DNA of 64,000 nt from Nocardiopsis sp. N85 (GCF_028882275.1 NZ_JARBUT010000012.1:62001-126000); one strand, 5' to 3'; counted from the first letter of the stretch, positions 27,384 through 36,451 are shown. Numbers and translations are program-made. Notes: generated by a model from the letters alone, not told the origin.

Positions 27384-28007
27384 GTGCCACGAACCGCAGA
27401 CCACGATCAGCGCCGAGCCCAGATCGCCGACGCCGTGTGCGAACTCATCGCCCGGGACGGCCTGGGAGCGGTCACCGTCGCCCGCACCGCCGCCCGCGCG
27501 GGCATCTCCGTCGGCCTGGTCCAGCACTACTTCCCGACCAAGGACGACATGCTGCTGCACGCCTTCGAGCGGGTCGGCGCCACCGTCGCCGAGCGGGTCG
27601 CCCGCCTCATCGAGGAGGGCGCCCGGCACGAGCGCTCCATCGCCGACGTCCTCACCGCGGCCCTCGCCGAGAACCTGCCGCTGGACGAGGGCCGCCGCGC
27701 CGAGTTCCGCGTCACCCGCACCTTCGCCGGGCGCGCCCTGGACAACCCCCGCCTGGCCGAGGTGGACGCCCGGACCTCCACCGCCCTGCGCGCCGAGATC
27801 GCCCGCGCGGTGACCAACGGGTTCGAGTGCGGAGAGGTCGACCCCGTCGCCGACCCCGCCCTGGCCGCCGCCCGCCTGGCCGCCGTCACCGAGGGGCTGG
27901 GCGCCGCCCTGTACCGCGCCCCCGAGGAGACCGCGCGGACCACGGAGGCCCTGCGCGCCGAGATCGCCACCGTCTTCACCGGCGAATGCCGCCAGTACGG
28001 CCGCTGA
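27384..28007 (+). CDS. TetR family transcriptional regulator
   Basis: A 207-residue repressor. The N-terminal helix-turn-helix RRAQIADAVCELIARDGLGAVTV, then ISVGLVQHYFPTKDDMLLHAF, is typical of TetR, and the C-terminal ligand domain resembles the BetI-like group. GTG 27384 has no ribosome site, which with the TACGGT box six bases upstream suggests a leaderless transcript. Placement across a strong palindrome from the serine hydrolase gene makes it the likely regulator of both genes. Confidence 0.92.
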   Translation: MPRTADHDQRRAQIADAVCELIARDGLGAVTVARTAARAGISVGLVQHYFPTKDDMLLHAFERVGATVAERVARLIEEGARHERSIADVLTAALAENLPLDEGRRAEFRVTRTFAGRALDNPRLAEVDARTSTALRAEIARAVTNGFECGEVDPVADPALAAARLAAVTEGLGAALYRAPEETARTTEALRAEIATVFTGECRQYGR

Positions 28008-28167
28008 GGCGCCTCTCACCCGATTCCAACCCGGGACCGGACCGGCCCTCCCACCGGGGATGACGCTCCCGCTCTCAGGGAACTCCCAGGAAACCCTCGG
28101 GAAAGTCCCCGGGGCGTCGTGTTCCGTTCCTCTGGTCGTCACCGAACGAGTCGAGAGGAAGCGGACC

Positions 28168-29034
28168 GTGCCCACGAACACGACACCATCGGACGTCGGA
28201 GATACGGGTGATCGCCTCCGGGCCCCGAACCGGCTGCACGCCTTCAACCGCTACGAGCTCAAGTACCTCGTCCCGCGGTCCCGGCTGGCGGACGTGCGCG
28301 CCGAGCTCCGGGGCCGGATGCGCCGCGACCCGTACGCCGGCGAGCACGGGTACGGGGTGTGGAGCCTGTACTACGACACCGAGCGCCTGCGCTTCTACTG
28401 GGAGAAGATCGAGGGTCTCCGCTTCCGCCGCAAACTCCGCATCCGCCGCTACGGCGAGCTCGGCCCCGCCCCGGAGGACACCCCGGTCTCGGTCGAGATC
28501 AAGCAGCGCGTCAACCGGGTCACCCAGAAGCGCCGGGTCATGCTGCCCTACCATCTGGCCCGCGACCTGTGCGATCGGCGGACGCCCGTCACGCACCCCG
28601 GCGCCGACCCCGCCTTCGTCGGCGAGGTCCTGGACCTGATCCACCGCCTGGACCTGCGCCCCGTCGCCATGACCGGGTACCGCCGCGAACCCTACGTCGG
28701 TGTCGACGCCGACACGGGCCTGCGCGTCACCCTCGACCACCGGGTGCGCGGCCGCGACCGCGACTTCGACCTGCGCGCCGAGACCGACAACCGGCACATC
28801 ATCCGGCCCGACCTGGCCGTACTGGAGGTCAAGGTCGACGAGCGCGCCCCCTCGTGGGTGACCGACATGGCCGCCCGCCTGGACCTCCAGGTGCAGCGCA
28901 TCTCCAAGTACTGCCAGAGCGTCGAGGCGTGCGGCCGGGCCCCGCGCTCCGTCTTCCACCTGCCCGACGGCGACCCCGTCGACGAGGCCCGCCCCATGAC
29001 CGACCACCACCTCACACCCGAGCGGATCCGATGA
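28168..29034 (+). CDS. VTC domain-containing (polyphosphate polymerase-like) protein
   Basis: A 288-residue soluble protein. GTG 28168 follows GAGAGGAAGCGGACC; the frame extends to 28060 without a better start. The body begins FNRYELKYLVPRSRL and has YYDTERLRFYWEKIEGLRFRRKLRIRRYG, VEIKQRVNR, LEVKVDERAPSWV and QRISKYCQSVE. These Lys/Arg/Glu strands are those of the VTC/TTM tunnel domain, which binds a triphosphate or polyphosphate. Yeast Vtc4 makes polyphosphate from ATP; bacterial members are mostly untested. It overlaps the DUF4956 gene (ATGA) and is separated from the TetR gene by 160 bases. Confidence 0.9.
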   Translation: MPTNTTPSDVGDTGDRLRAPNRLHAFNRYELKYLVPRSRLADVRAELRGRMRRDPYAGEHGYGVWSLYYDTERLRFYWEKIEGLRFRRKLRIRRYGELGPAPEDTPVSVEIKQRVNRVTQKRRVMLPYHLARDLCDRRTPVTHPGADPAFVGEVLDLIHRLDLRPVAMTGYRREPYVGVDADTGLRVTLDHRVRGRDRDFDLRAETDNRHIIRPDLAVLEVKVDERAPSWVTDMAARLDLQVQRISKYCQSVEACGRAPRSVFHLPDGDPVDEARPMTDHHLTPERIR

Positions 29035-29717
29035 ACCTCGATTTCTCCCTGACCGACCTGTCCGGCACTTTCAGCGTCATGGACGTCGCCCTGTCCCTGT
29101 CCCTGGCGTTCGCCATGAGCCTGGTCGTGGCCTGGACCTACCGGGCCACCCACCGCAACATCTCCTACAGCCAGAGCTACGTCCACACCCTCATCGTGCT
29201 GGGCATGCTCATCGCCCTCATCATGCTGGTGGTGGGCTCCAACATCGCGCGGGCCTTCGCACTCGTGGGCGCCCTGTCCGTGGTGCGCTTCCGCAACGCG
29301 ATCAAGGAGACCCGCGACGTCGGCTTCATCTTCCTCGTCATGGGGATCGGCATGGCCTGCGGCACCCGCTTCTACCTGCTGGCCGTCCTCGCGACCGTGC
29401 TCATCTGCGCCGTCATGCTGATGATGCACCGGTTCGACTGGTTCTCGCTGAACGTCCAGCGCCAGGTCGTCAAGGTGCAGGTGCCCGCCGACGGCACCGA
29501 CCACGGCCCGTTCGTCGACGACGTCCTCATCCGGTTCACCGACGAGTACGAACTGATCGGCACCGAGAGCGTGCGCGGCGGCTCCCTGCTGGAGTTCGTC
29601 TACACCGCCAGGCTGAAGAAGGGCGCCTCGCCCGGCGACGTCGTCTCGGCCCTGCGATCGGTCAACTCCGGGCAGAAGGCCACCGTCCTGACCGGCTACG
29701 ACCAGACCGACCTGTGA
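29031..29717 (+). CDS. DUF4956 integral membrane protein
   Basis: A 228-residue protein with ATGA overlap to the VTC gene. It has four or five hydrophobic segments in the first 140 residues (for example VALSLSLAFAMSLVVAWTY, TLIVLGMLIALIMLVVGS). The highly characteristic ARAFALVGALSVVRFRNAIKET, FIFLVMGIGMACG motif is DUF4956. The last 85 residues form a soluble domain. Members occur next to VTC-domain genes in many bacteria, which suggests a joint membrane process, perhaps polyphosphate handling; this is unproven. It overlaps the CotH gene (GTGA). Confidence 0.92.
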   Translation: MNLDFSLTDLSGTFSVMDVALSLSLAFAMSLVVAWTYRATHRNISYSQSYVHTLIVLGMLIALIMLVVGSNIARAFALVGALSVVRFRNAIKETRDVGFIFLVMGIGMACGTRFYLLAVLATVLICAVMLMMHRFDWFSLNVQRQVVKVQVPADGTDHGPFVDDVLIRFTDEYELIGTESVRGGSLLEFVYTARLKKGASPGDVVSALRSVNSGQKATVLTGYDQTDL

Positions 29718-31399
29718 TCACCATGGACGACACTCACGACGGCACCGCACCGGAGCCCCGCCGGCGGCTCCGCCACCGACTGCCCGTCCGGCTCCGCCAC
29801 CACGGATGGAAGGCGGGGGTCTTCGGGGCCGGCCTGCTCGCCCTGGTACTGCTCCTGGGGCCGACCCGGATCATGCCCTACGTCACCTCCGCGCTCGTCC
29901 CCGACGACGAGATCACGCAGGACGTGGAGGGTGCGGTGGACCTCTTCGCCGACGGGTCCCACACCATCGAGGTGACCTTCGACGAGCAGGAGTACGCCGA
30001 GATGGTGGACACCTTCCAGGAGGAGGGGGAGAAGGAGTACATCCAGGCCGACATCGTCATCGACGGCACCGAGATCGACGATGTGGGCCTGCGACTCAAG
30101 GGCAACTCCACCCTCATGAGCCTGCGCGGCGACACCGGCGCCCCCGGCGGGGGGACCGCGCCGACCGGGACCGCGTCGGCGGAGGGCGCGGCGACGGACG
30201 GGGACGCCCGGGACGGGGCCCGGGCGGGCGGGCCGAGCGGGGTCTCCCTGTCGGAGGAGGAGCCCGAGAACCTGCCCTGGCTCATCTCCTTCGACGAGTA
30301 CGTCGAAGGCCGCGCCTACCAGGGGCGCACCGAACTCGCCCTGCGCCCGGCCGCCTCCGGATCCGACACCGCCCTCAACGAGGCCCTGGCCCTGGAGCTG
30401 ACGGCGGCCGCCGGCCAGGCGACCCAGGACCACACGCTCACCTCGTTCGCGGTCAACGGCGGCGAGGGCGCCGTGCGCCTGCTGCTGGAGTCGCCCGACG
30501 CGGCCTGGGCGCGGCGGCTCGGCGACGGGGTGCTGTACAAGGGTCGGGCCGACGGGTCCTTCGACTATCTGGGAGAGGACCCCACCGAGTACGAGGAGGC
30601 GTTCAAGCAGATCAACGCCGAGGGGGCCTACGACCTGACACCCGTCATGGGGCTGCTGCGGTTCGTCGAGGAGGCCGACGACGCCGAGTTCGCCGAGGAA
30701 CTGGGCGAGCACCTGGACGTGGATTCCTTCGCCCGCTACCTGGCCCTCCAGGACCTCATCTCCAACGGTGACGCCATGGACGGCCCCGGCAACAACTTCT
30801 ACCTCTGGTACGACATCACCGAGGACCGGTTCACGGTCCTGTCGTGGGACCTCAACCTGGCCTTCGGTGGCATGGGGGGCACGGGCGGCCCCACGGGCGG
30901 CGCGGACCGGGACACGGAGACCGAGGACACCGGGGCGCCCGGGAGCGGGGAACCGCCCCAGGGCATGGAGATGCCAGAGGGCATGGAGCCTCCCCAGGGG
31001 ATGGAGCCTCCTGAGGGAATGGAGATGCCGGAGGGCGGCGGCCCCGGCGGAGGGGGCGGTCGCGGCAGCGGGGCGCTCAAGGAGCGCTTCCTGGCGAACG
31101 CGGACTTCGCGGCCCTCTACGAGGCCGCCCACGCCGACCTCTACACCGAACTGGTGGAGAGCGGTACCGCCGACGACCTCCTGGCCTCCGTCACCGCACG
31201 GGCCGAGACAGCCGGCGACACCGCCGCCGCCGAGGTCGGCGCGACCCTGGCCGAGCGCATCACCGCGATCACCGCCGAACCGGGCGGATCCGCCGCCCCC
31301 ACCGGGGGCGCGGCGCCCGGAGGACAGGGCACGGCGGACGACGCCGGTCCGACACCGGACGACACCGCCCGGGGGACCGACGGCTCCGCGGGCTCGTGA
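29714..31399 (+). CDS. CotH kinase family protein
   Basis: A 561-residue protein with one N-terminal membrane anchor (WKAGVFGAGLLALVLLLGPTRIMPYV). The GTG at 29714 overlaps the previous stop; ATG 29723 is an alternative. The CotH core shows GLRLKGNSTL near the start, then ISFDEYVEGRAYQGRTELALRP, and GPGNNFYLWYDI with FTVLSWDLNLAFGG, the metal-binding Asp region of CotH protein kinases. CotH of Bacillus phosphorylates spore coat proteins. Two low-complexity inserts interrupt the domain: a Gly/Ala-rich stretch near residues 140-175 and a Met-Glu-Pro repeat near 416-440. The protein is probably outside the membrane and acts with the VTC and DUF4956 partners. Confidence 0.88.
   Translation: MITMDDTHDGTAPEPRRRLRHRLPVRLRHHGWKAGVFGAGLLALVLLLGPTRIMPYVTSALVPDDEITQDVEGAVDLFADGSHTIEVTFDEQEYAEMVDTFQEEGEKEYIQADIVIDGTEIDDVGLRLKGNSTLMSLRGDTGAPGGGTAPTGTASAEGAATDGDARDGARAGGPSGVSLSEEEPENLPWLISFDEYVEGRAYQGRTELALRPAASGSDTALNEALALELTAAAGQATQDHTLTSFAVNGGEGAVRLLLESPDAAWARRLGDGVLYKGRADGSFDYLGEDPTEYEEAFKQINAEGAYDLTPVMGLLRFVEEADDAEFAEELGEHLDVDSFARYLALQDLISNGDAMDGPGNNFYLWYDITEDRFTVLSWDLNLAFGGMGGTGGPTGGADRDTETEDTGAPGSGEPPQGMEMPEGMEPPQGMEPPEGMEMPEGGGPGGGGGRGSGALKERFLANADFAALYEAAHADLYTELVESGTADDLLASVTARAETAGDTAAAEVGATLAERITAITAEPGGSAAPTGGAAPGGQGTADDAGPTPDDTARGTDGSAGS
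30962..31033 (+). repeat. Four tandem 18-bp repeats inside the CotH gene
   Basis: Four 18-bp units encode GMEMPE, GMEPPQ, GMEPPE and GMEMPE. The reading frame is kept, so copy number can change without breaking the protein. Confidence 0.9.
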
Positions 31400-31405
31400 C
31401 CGGCC

Positions 31406-31443
31406 CCGGCGCCGACGGCGACCGTCCCCGCCGTCGGCGCCGG
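31406..31443. terminator. Bidirectional terminator hairpin
   Basis: A perfect 15-bp inverted repeat (31406-31420 and 31429-31443) with an 8-base loop lies between the convergent CotH and histidine kinase genes. Confidence 0.85.
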
Positions 31444-31461
31444 ACCGTACCCCGACCCGTC

Positions 31462-32919
31462 TCACCCCAGGGGCAACAGCACCGTGAACACCGTGCCGTG
31501 CCCCGGCCCGGAATCGGCCGTCACCATCCCCCGGTGCGCGCCCACCAGCGCGGAGACGATCGCCAGACCCAGCCCCGCGCCCGAGCCGCGCGGCCCGTCC
31601 GCCCGGTAGAACCGGTCGAACACGAACGGCAGATCCGCCTCCGCGATCCCCGGCCCCTCGTCCGCGACCGTGATGATCGCGACCTCGCCCACGTCCGGCG
31701 GCAGCGCGCCCGTCCGCGCCGGGGCGCCGACCTCGGGCACCGGTCCCCGTTCCACCCGGACCCGGACCGGCGTCCCCTCGGGGGTGTGCGCGATCGCGTT
31801 GCCCACCAGGTTCTCCACCACCTGCCGCAACCGGCCCGGATCGCCCACGATCCGCACCGGCACGGGCGCCGTCACCTCCACCCCGGCCCGTGGCGACCGC
31901 GCCCGCGCGGCCGCCACCACCTCCGCCGCGATCGCCCCCAGTTCCACGTCGGCCTGTTCGAGGGCGGGCTCCTCGTCGAACCGGGACAGCACCAGGAGAT
32001 CCTCGACCAGCGCTCCCATCCGCTCGGCCTCGCCCTCGATCCGCGCCACCCAGTCGTCCCCGCGTTCGTCCCCGGCGATCACCCCCCGCCCCCGCCCCTG
32101 GCGGTACAGCTCGGCGAACCCCCGGATCGAGGACAGCGGCGTGCGCAGCTCGTGCGAGGCGTCGGCGACGAACCTGCGTGTCGTGGCCGCCGACCGGTCG
32201 CGTTCGGCCAAGGCCCGGGCCAGCTCGCCCACCATCGTGTTCAGTGCCGCGCCCACCCGGTCCACCTCCGTCGCCGCCCCGTGGTGGGGCACCCGCCGGT
32301 CCAGGTCGCCGGCGGCGATGGCCCGGGCGGTCGCCTCCATCTCCCGCAACGGCCGCAACCTGCGGTGCGCGAGCACGGCCGCGCCGAGGCCCAGCGACAC
32401 GAGGACGACCACGCCCACCGAGACCTCGATGAACACCAGGGTGCGCACGGTGACGTCGACGCCGCCGAGTGACTGCGCCACCACCCCGACGCTCCCGTCC
32501 TCCCGGGGGGTGGCCAACACCCGCCAGTCGTCCCCGCCCTCGGTGTCCGGCAGGGTGAACGGGGCGCCCGCGCGTTCCCGCAGACCCTCGGCGCCCACCC
32601 CGGACACGTCGGGCAGCCCCTCGTCACCGACGCTCTGTCCGCTGCTCTCCGTGATCTCCCCCGACGCGGACACCGACAACGACCGCAGCTCGGTCGGCAG
32701 CGGCGGCGGCCGGTGCCCGGCGCCTCCGGGCGGAACGGCCCCACCGGAGGGCCCGCCCGCCTCGGCGGCGGCCAACCCGCCCAACCGGCGGTCGACCTCG
32801 TGGACCAAGGCGTGCCGCAACAGCAGCACCCCGGCCGCACCCGACACCACCAACCCCAGGGTCACCAGGAGCAGCACCGCCAGGGTGAGCCCGCCGCGCA
32901 GCGACCTCGACCGCCTCAC
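31462..32919 (-). CDS. Sensor histidine kinase (HAMP, HisKA, HATPase)
   Basis: A 485-residue membrane kinase. The GTG at 32919 overlaps the response regulator stop (GTGA) and follows GGGAGGGACG, so the much longer open frame to 34233 is an artefact. Two membrane helices (LTLAVLLLVTLGLVVSGAAGV and VFIEVSVGVVVLVSLGLGAAV) flank an outside sensor region. A HAMP segment follows (RRLRPLREMEATARAIAAGDL), then the H-box ASHELRTPLSS with His near residue 256, the N-box LVGNAIAH and the G-boxes DEGPGIAEAD and GSGAGLGLAIV. It should phosphorylate the coupled OmpR-type regulator. Confidence 0.94.
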   Translation of the reverse strand: MRRSRSLRGGLTLAVLLLVTLGLVVSGAAGVLLLRHALVHEVDRRLGGLAAAEAGGPSGGAVPPGGAGHRPPPLPTELRSLSVSASGEITESSGQSVGDEGLPDVSGVGAEGLRERAGAPFTLPDTEGGDDWRVLATPREDGSVGVVAQSLGGVDVTVRTLVFIEVSVGVVVLVSLGLGAAVLAHRRLRPLREMEATARAIAAGDLDRRVPHHGAATEVDRVGAALNTMVGELARALAERDRSAATTRRFVADASHELRTPLSSIRGFAELYRQGRGRGVIAGDERGDDWVARIEGEAERMGALVEDLLVLSRFDEEPALEQADVELGAIAAEVVAAARARSPRAGVEVTAPVPVRIVGDPGRLRQVVENLVGNAIAHTPEGTPVRVRVERGPVPEVGAPARTGALPPDVGEVAIITVADEGPGIAEADLPFVFDRFYRADGPRGSGAGLGLAIVSALVGAHRGMVTADSGPGHGTVFTVLLPLG

Positions 32920-33629
32920 CGTCCCTCCCCACGGGGCGGGCGCAGCCCGTAGCCGACGCCCCGGACCGTGCGGATCAACGGTGCCCGGCCCCGGTCGATC
33001 TTGCGCCGCAGATAGCTGATGTAGGTCTCCACGACCCGCACGTCGTCGCTCTCCCCGCCCCACACCCGGTCCAGGATCTGCGTCTTGGTCAGCACCCGAC
33101 CCGCGTTGGCCAACAGGTAGCGCAGCAGCGCGAACTCGGTGGGGGACAGGTCGACGGGGACTCCGCCGCGACGCACCTCGTGGGCGTCCTCGTCCAGCTC
33201 CAGGTCCCCGAACCGCAGCGGTTCCCCGGGTGACTCGGTCCCGGACCTGCGCAGCACGGCCCGCAGCCGCAGTACGACCTCCTCCAGGCTGAACGGCTTG
33301 GTGACGTAGTCGTCGGCGCCGGCCCGCAACCCGGCGATCCGGTCCGCGACCGTGTCGCGCGCGGTGAGGAACAGCACCGGCAGGGCCGGTGCCCGTGCCC
33401 GCAGATCGTCGACCAGCTCCAGACCGCTGCGTCCGGGCAGGGTCACGTCCAGCAGGGCGATGTCGGGGGCGAACCCCGTCACGGCCGCCACCGCGCCCTC
33501 CGCGTTCGCCGCGCCCCGGGTGGTGAACCCGCTCAGCTCCAGCGACGCCGTGAGCAACTCCAGGATGTTGGGTTCGTCCTCGACGATGAGGACCCGGGGC
33601 CCCTCGGCCCCGGTGGGTGGGTGCGTCAT
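32916..33629 (-). CDS. OmpR family response regulator
   Basis: A 237-residue regulator. ATG 33629 follows CAGGAGCGGACG; the extension to 33875 would cross into the opposite-strand peroxidase promoter and is rejected. The receiver domain has VEDEP, the phospho-acceptor Asp61 (IALLDVTLPG) and Lys in DYVTKPFSLEE. The winged-helix effector domain has DLSPTEFALLRYLLANAGRVLTK and VETYISYLRRKID. It is the first gene of the pair and diverges from the glutathione peroxidase gene over 130 bases. Confidence 0.95.
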   Translation of the reverse strand: MTHPPTGAEGPRVLIVEDEPNILELLTASLELSGFTTRGAANAEGAVAAVTGFAPDIALLDVTLPGRSGLELVDDLRARAPALPVLFLTARDTVADRIAGLRAGADDYVTKPFSLEEVVLRLRAVLRRSGTESPGEPLRFGDLELDEDAHEVRRGGVPVDLSPTEFALLRYLLANAGRVLTKTQILDRVWGGESDDVRVVETYISYLRRKIDRGRAPLIRTVRGVGYGLRPPRGEGR

Positions 33630-33759
33630 CGTCCGCTCCTGCCTCGATCGTGCCGTGCGGCAGGGTACGCCTCCCGGGTGAGAGGCCGGTGAGAACGCGC
33701 CGACGGGCTCTGACACTCTGGGAGCAGGCGCGAAAGGTCGGCCGACGAGAAGGAGAACG

Positions 33760-34242
33760 ATGACGGTGCTGGACGACATCCCGGTGACATTGATCGACGG
33801 ACGCGAGACGACGTTCGGGGAGTGGGCGGGCCGGGTCCGCCTGGTGGTGAACGTGGCCTCCCGCTGCGGGCTCACCCCCCAGTACGGGCAGTTGGAGGAG
33901 TTGCAGAAGACCTACGGCGAGCGCGGGTTCACCGTCCTGGGCTTCCCCAGCAACCAGTTCCTCCAGGAGTTCGGCGACGACGACAAGATCGCCGAGTACT
34001 GCTCGATGACCTGGGGCGTGACCTTCCCGATGATGAGCAAGACCAAGGTCAACGGCAAGGGCCGCCACCCCCTCTACGAAGAGCTCACCCGTACCCCCGA
34101 CGCCGAGGGCAAGGCGGGCAAGGTCAAGTGGAACTTCGAGAAGTTCCTGATCCTGCCCGACGGCGAGGTCCACCGTTTCCGCCCCACGACGCCGCCCTCC
34201 GACCCGGCGATCGTCGACCTCGTCGAGAAGCACCTGGCCTAG
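33760..34242 (+). CDS. Glutathione peroxidase family (thiol peroxidase)
   Basis: A 160-residue enzyme that reduces hydroperoxides. ATG 33760 follows GAGAAGGAGAACG. The catalytic groups are in place: Cys36 in NVASRCGLTPQY (Cys rather than selenocysteine), Gln in GFPSNQF and Trp in KWNFEKFL. Actinomycetes make mycothiol rather than glutathione, so thioredoxin or mycoredoxin is the likelier reductant. Length is normal. Confidence 0.94.
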   Translation: MTVLDDIPVTLIDGRETTFGEWAGRVRLVVNVASRCGLTPQYGQLEELQKTYGERGFTVLGFPSNQFLQEFGDDDKIAEYCSMTWGVTFPMMSKTKVNGKGRHPLYEELTRTPDAEGKAGKVKWNFEKFLILPDGEVHRFRPTTPPSDPAIVDLVEKHLA

Positions 34243-34256
34243 GAGCGGTACCGGGC

Positions 34257-34292
34257 GTCCTCCCGCACCCGGTCCTCCGGGTGCGGGAGGAC
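34257..34292. terminator. Bidirectional terminator hairpin
   Basis: A perfect 16-bp inverted repeat (34257-34272 and 34277-34292) with a TCCT loop starts 15 bases after the peroxidase stop. The convergent RecD2-like gene ends about 100 bases further on. Confidence 0.88.
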
Positions 34293-34393
34293 CGGGTGGC
34301 CGGCGGTGTCCCCGACCTCGTCAGGGAGCCGCACGCTCGTCCCCGGCGGTCCCATGGGTGGGACCCGCCCCGCGAGGGGCCACCGCCCACGGC

Positions 34394-36139
34394 TCAGCCC
34401 TCGCGCAGGACGCGGACGAGACGGGTGACGCGTTCGGGGGCGGTGGTCTCGCGCACGCCCGTCTCCAACGCGCCGTCGGTGGCGTCCACCAGGGACACGT
34501 GACGGACCGCCCGGGTCAGCACCGTGTACACCTGGGGCCGGGAGACCGGCACCCCGGGAGGGAACACCCCCACCACGGCCGGCCACCGGCCGCCGTGGGC
34601 GGCGGCCACGGTGAGCGCCCAGCCCGGGCGCAGCGCCGCCGGGTCGGTGACGGTGACCTTCGCGCCGCCGGTCAGCTCCACCTCGACCCCGCCCTCGACC
34701 GGGCCGCGCAGCACACCGGTGTCACCCGGACCGAACCCCGGCCCTTCGGCGACCAGCAGCACCGCGTCCCCGGGGTCGAACCCGCCCAGGGCGCCCGGCC
34801 CCGGGTTCAGCCGCTCCTTGCAGGCGACGTTGAGCGCGCGGGCCCCGGCCGGCCCGTCCTCGCGGGCCGCGACCACGCGCACCTCCTCGGCCGGGACGCC
34901 CAACGCCCGGGGGATGGAGTCGGTCACCAACTGCACGACCCGGTGGGCGGCCTCCTCCGCCGACGCGGCCGGGACCCGCACCACCTCGCGGCCGGGCGCG
35001 TCCACGTGGGGGACCTCCCCCTCGGACACCGCCAGCGCCAGCGCGGCGATGGGCCCCGGGGCGGCGTCCTCCTCGGGGGAGGCGATCTCGGCGGTGTGCG
35101 CGGTACGGGAGCGGACGATGTCCTCCGCGACCCGGCCGGGGGTGGCGGACGGGGCCTGACGGGGGTCGGCGAGCAGTACCAGGTGCGCGCCGTCGGAGCA
35201 CAGCGAGGCGAGTGCCGCCGCGCGGGTCACGCCCACCGCCATCGACTCGCACAGCACGACCAGGCCCGAGGTCAGGGGCCCCTCCCGCACGGCGCCGGCG
35301 AGGGAGAGCACGCGCGTCCCGGGGTCCCCCTGACCGACCTCGGCCAGGTCGGCCGCCACGGCGGCGGCAGCCTGCGCGGTGGGCGCCACCACCGTGATCC
35401 CCACCTGGCTCTCGTCGGCGATCGCGGCCAGGCACGCCAGGGCGCGCGCCGTCTCGGCGGTGTCGCCGGGCCCGTGCCACAGGACCGTCACCGGGCGCAG
35501 GGCGACGGTGACCAGCGCCGCCCGGGTGTGCTCCGACACGGTGAAACCGCCCTTGCCGCAGGCGGCGTCGACGGTCTCGGCCGCAGTGGCCGAGTCCATG
35601 ATCGGGTCGTTGGCGGAGATCAACCGCACCAGCTGTTCTCCCAGCCGCTGCTCCGCGTGGCCGAGGTCCGTGAGCGCGTAGAACCGGTCGGGGTCGGGCA
35701 GGTCCGGCACCCCGCCCTCGGCGAAGTCGAAGTCGTCGTCGGAGTCGTCGGTGCTCTCGAACACCGCCACGGCGCCTCCGGCCACCGCGGCCTCCAAGGC
35801 CTGCGCCGGGGCGTTCACCCCCAGCCGCCCCACCAGTGAGGCCAGCCGTTTCTCCTCCACGGCGGTGTGCCCGCGCGCGGCGGCGGTGCGCAGCGCGTGC
35901 TCGGTCAGCGCGGCCGTCCGGCGCGGGTCGTCGGGGTGGGCCCGCTCACCCAGGGCCCGACGGGCGCAGAAATCGGTCTGTTCGACGGTCACCTGCGGCA
36001 ACCGCAGCAGCAGCCACGGGTCGGCGGTGAGGTCGGTGGCGGCGGTCGGGCCCAAGGCGGCCAGCAACCGCGGGGCCAGGGCGCGCGGCGCGCCCATTCC
36101 GTCCAGGACGGTACTGACCTGTTCGACTGCCTCGGACAC
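34394..36139 (-). CDS. RecD2-like protein with degenerate helicase motifs
   Basis: A 581-residue protein, GTG start at 36139 after GAGGGGGA. The N-terminal 60 residues (RLLAALGPTAATDLTADPWLLLRLPQVT) look like the helix-hairpin-helix region of RecD2. The helicase region aligns in order with RecD motifs but the key residues are lost. Motif I reads LWHGPGDTAETA, without the Lys-Thr of GxxGxGKT. Motif II reads LVVLCESMAV, without the Asp-Glu. Motif III-like LADPRQAPSATPGRV and the C-terminal YTVLTRAVRHVSLV (usually YTAxTRA) are better kept; TVAAAHGGRWPAVV stands where TVHKSQGSEF is usual. It probably cannot hydrolyse ATP and may act as a DNA-binding or scaffold protein. A TAGGCT box (complement of 36182-36187) is a possible -10. 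Confidence 0.72.
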   Translation of the reverse strand: MSEAVEQVSTVLDGMGAPRALAPRLLAALGPTAATDLTADPWLLLRLPQVTVEQTDFCARRALGERAHPDDPRRTAALTEHALRTAAARGHTAVEEKRLASLVGRLGVNAPAQALEAAVAGGAVAVFESTDDSDDDFDFAEGGVPDLPDPDRFYALTDLGHAEQRLGEQLVRLISANDPIMDSATAAETVDAACGKGGFTVSEHTRAALVTVALRPVTVLWHGPGDTAETARALACLAAIADESQVGITVVAPTAQAAAAVAADLAEVGQGDPGTRVLSLAGAVREGPLTSGLVVLCESMAVGVTRAAALASLCSDGAHLVLLADPRQAPSATPGRVAEDIVRSRTAHTAEIASPEEDAAPGPIAALALAVSEGEVPHVDAPGREVVRVPAASAEEAAHRVVQLVTDSIPRALGVPAEEVRVVAAREDGPAGARALNVACKERLNPGPGALGGFDPGDAVLLVAEGPGFGPGDTGVLRGPVEGGVEVELTGGAKVTVTDPAALRPGWALTVAAAHGGRWPAVVGVFPPGVPVSRPQVYTVLTRAVRHVSLVDATDGALETGVRETTAPERVTRLVRVLREG

Positions 36140-36451
36140 CTCGGCCGGTCCCCCTCGTTCGCGCGTGCGTCGTTCCCCGGCAGCCTATCGAGAGGTGACG
36201 ACGTCCGGTGGCGGACCGTGGACGAGGTCCGCCAGGGGCGGGCACGGCGGCGCGGGGCCGACCACCGCGCACGGCGGCGCACCGGTTCCGGCACGGCCCG
36301 TCGGATGGCGTCGGCGGCATGCCGGGCGGAGGCGCGGAACAGGGCTCGGCCGGCGCCGCCCGGGCGGGCTCCCCGGACCCGGAGCACCCGACGGGCACGG
36401 GGTGGCCGGCGGGCCCGTCCCCGTCGCCCCGGGCCCCGCTCGGCCGCCGGG
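36140..36451. other. 312-base intergenic region without a supported gene
   Basis: It lies between two leftward genes. It contains the possible -10 of the RecD2-like gene near 36182-36187 and a small 7-bp hairpin (36211-36217 with 36226-36232). Open frames here lack start signals and family resemblance. Confidence 0.6.

Noticed and set aside
31462..34233. 923-codon frame fusing the kinase to upstream sequence
   Set aside because: The part above 32919 is the shadow of the response regulator in another frame. The kinase has its own GTG in a GTGA overlap with a ribosome site.
36140..36451. Small genes in the gap before the aldo/keto reductase
   Set aside because: Candidate frames on both strands have no start signal or recognisable sequence.
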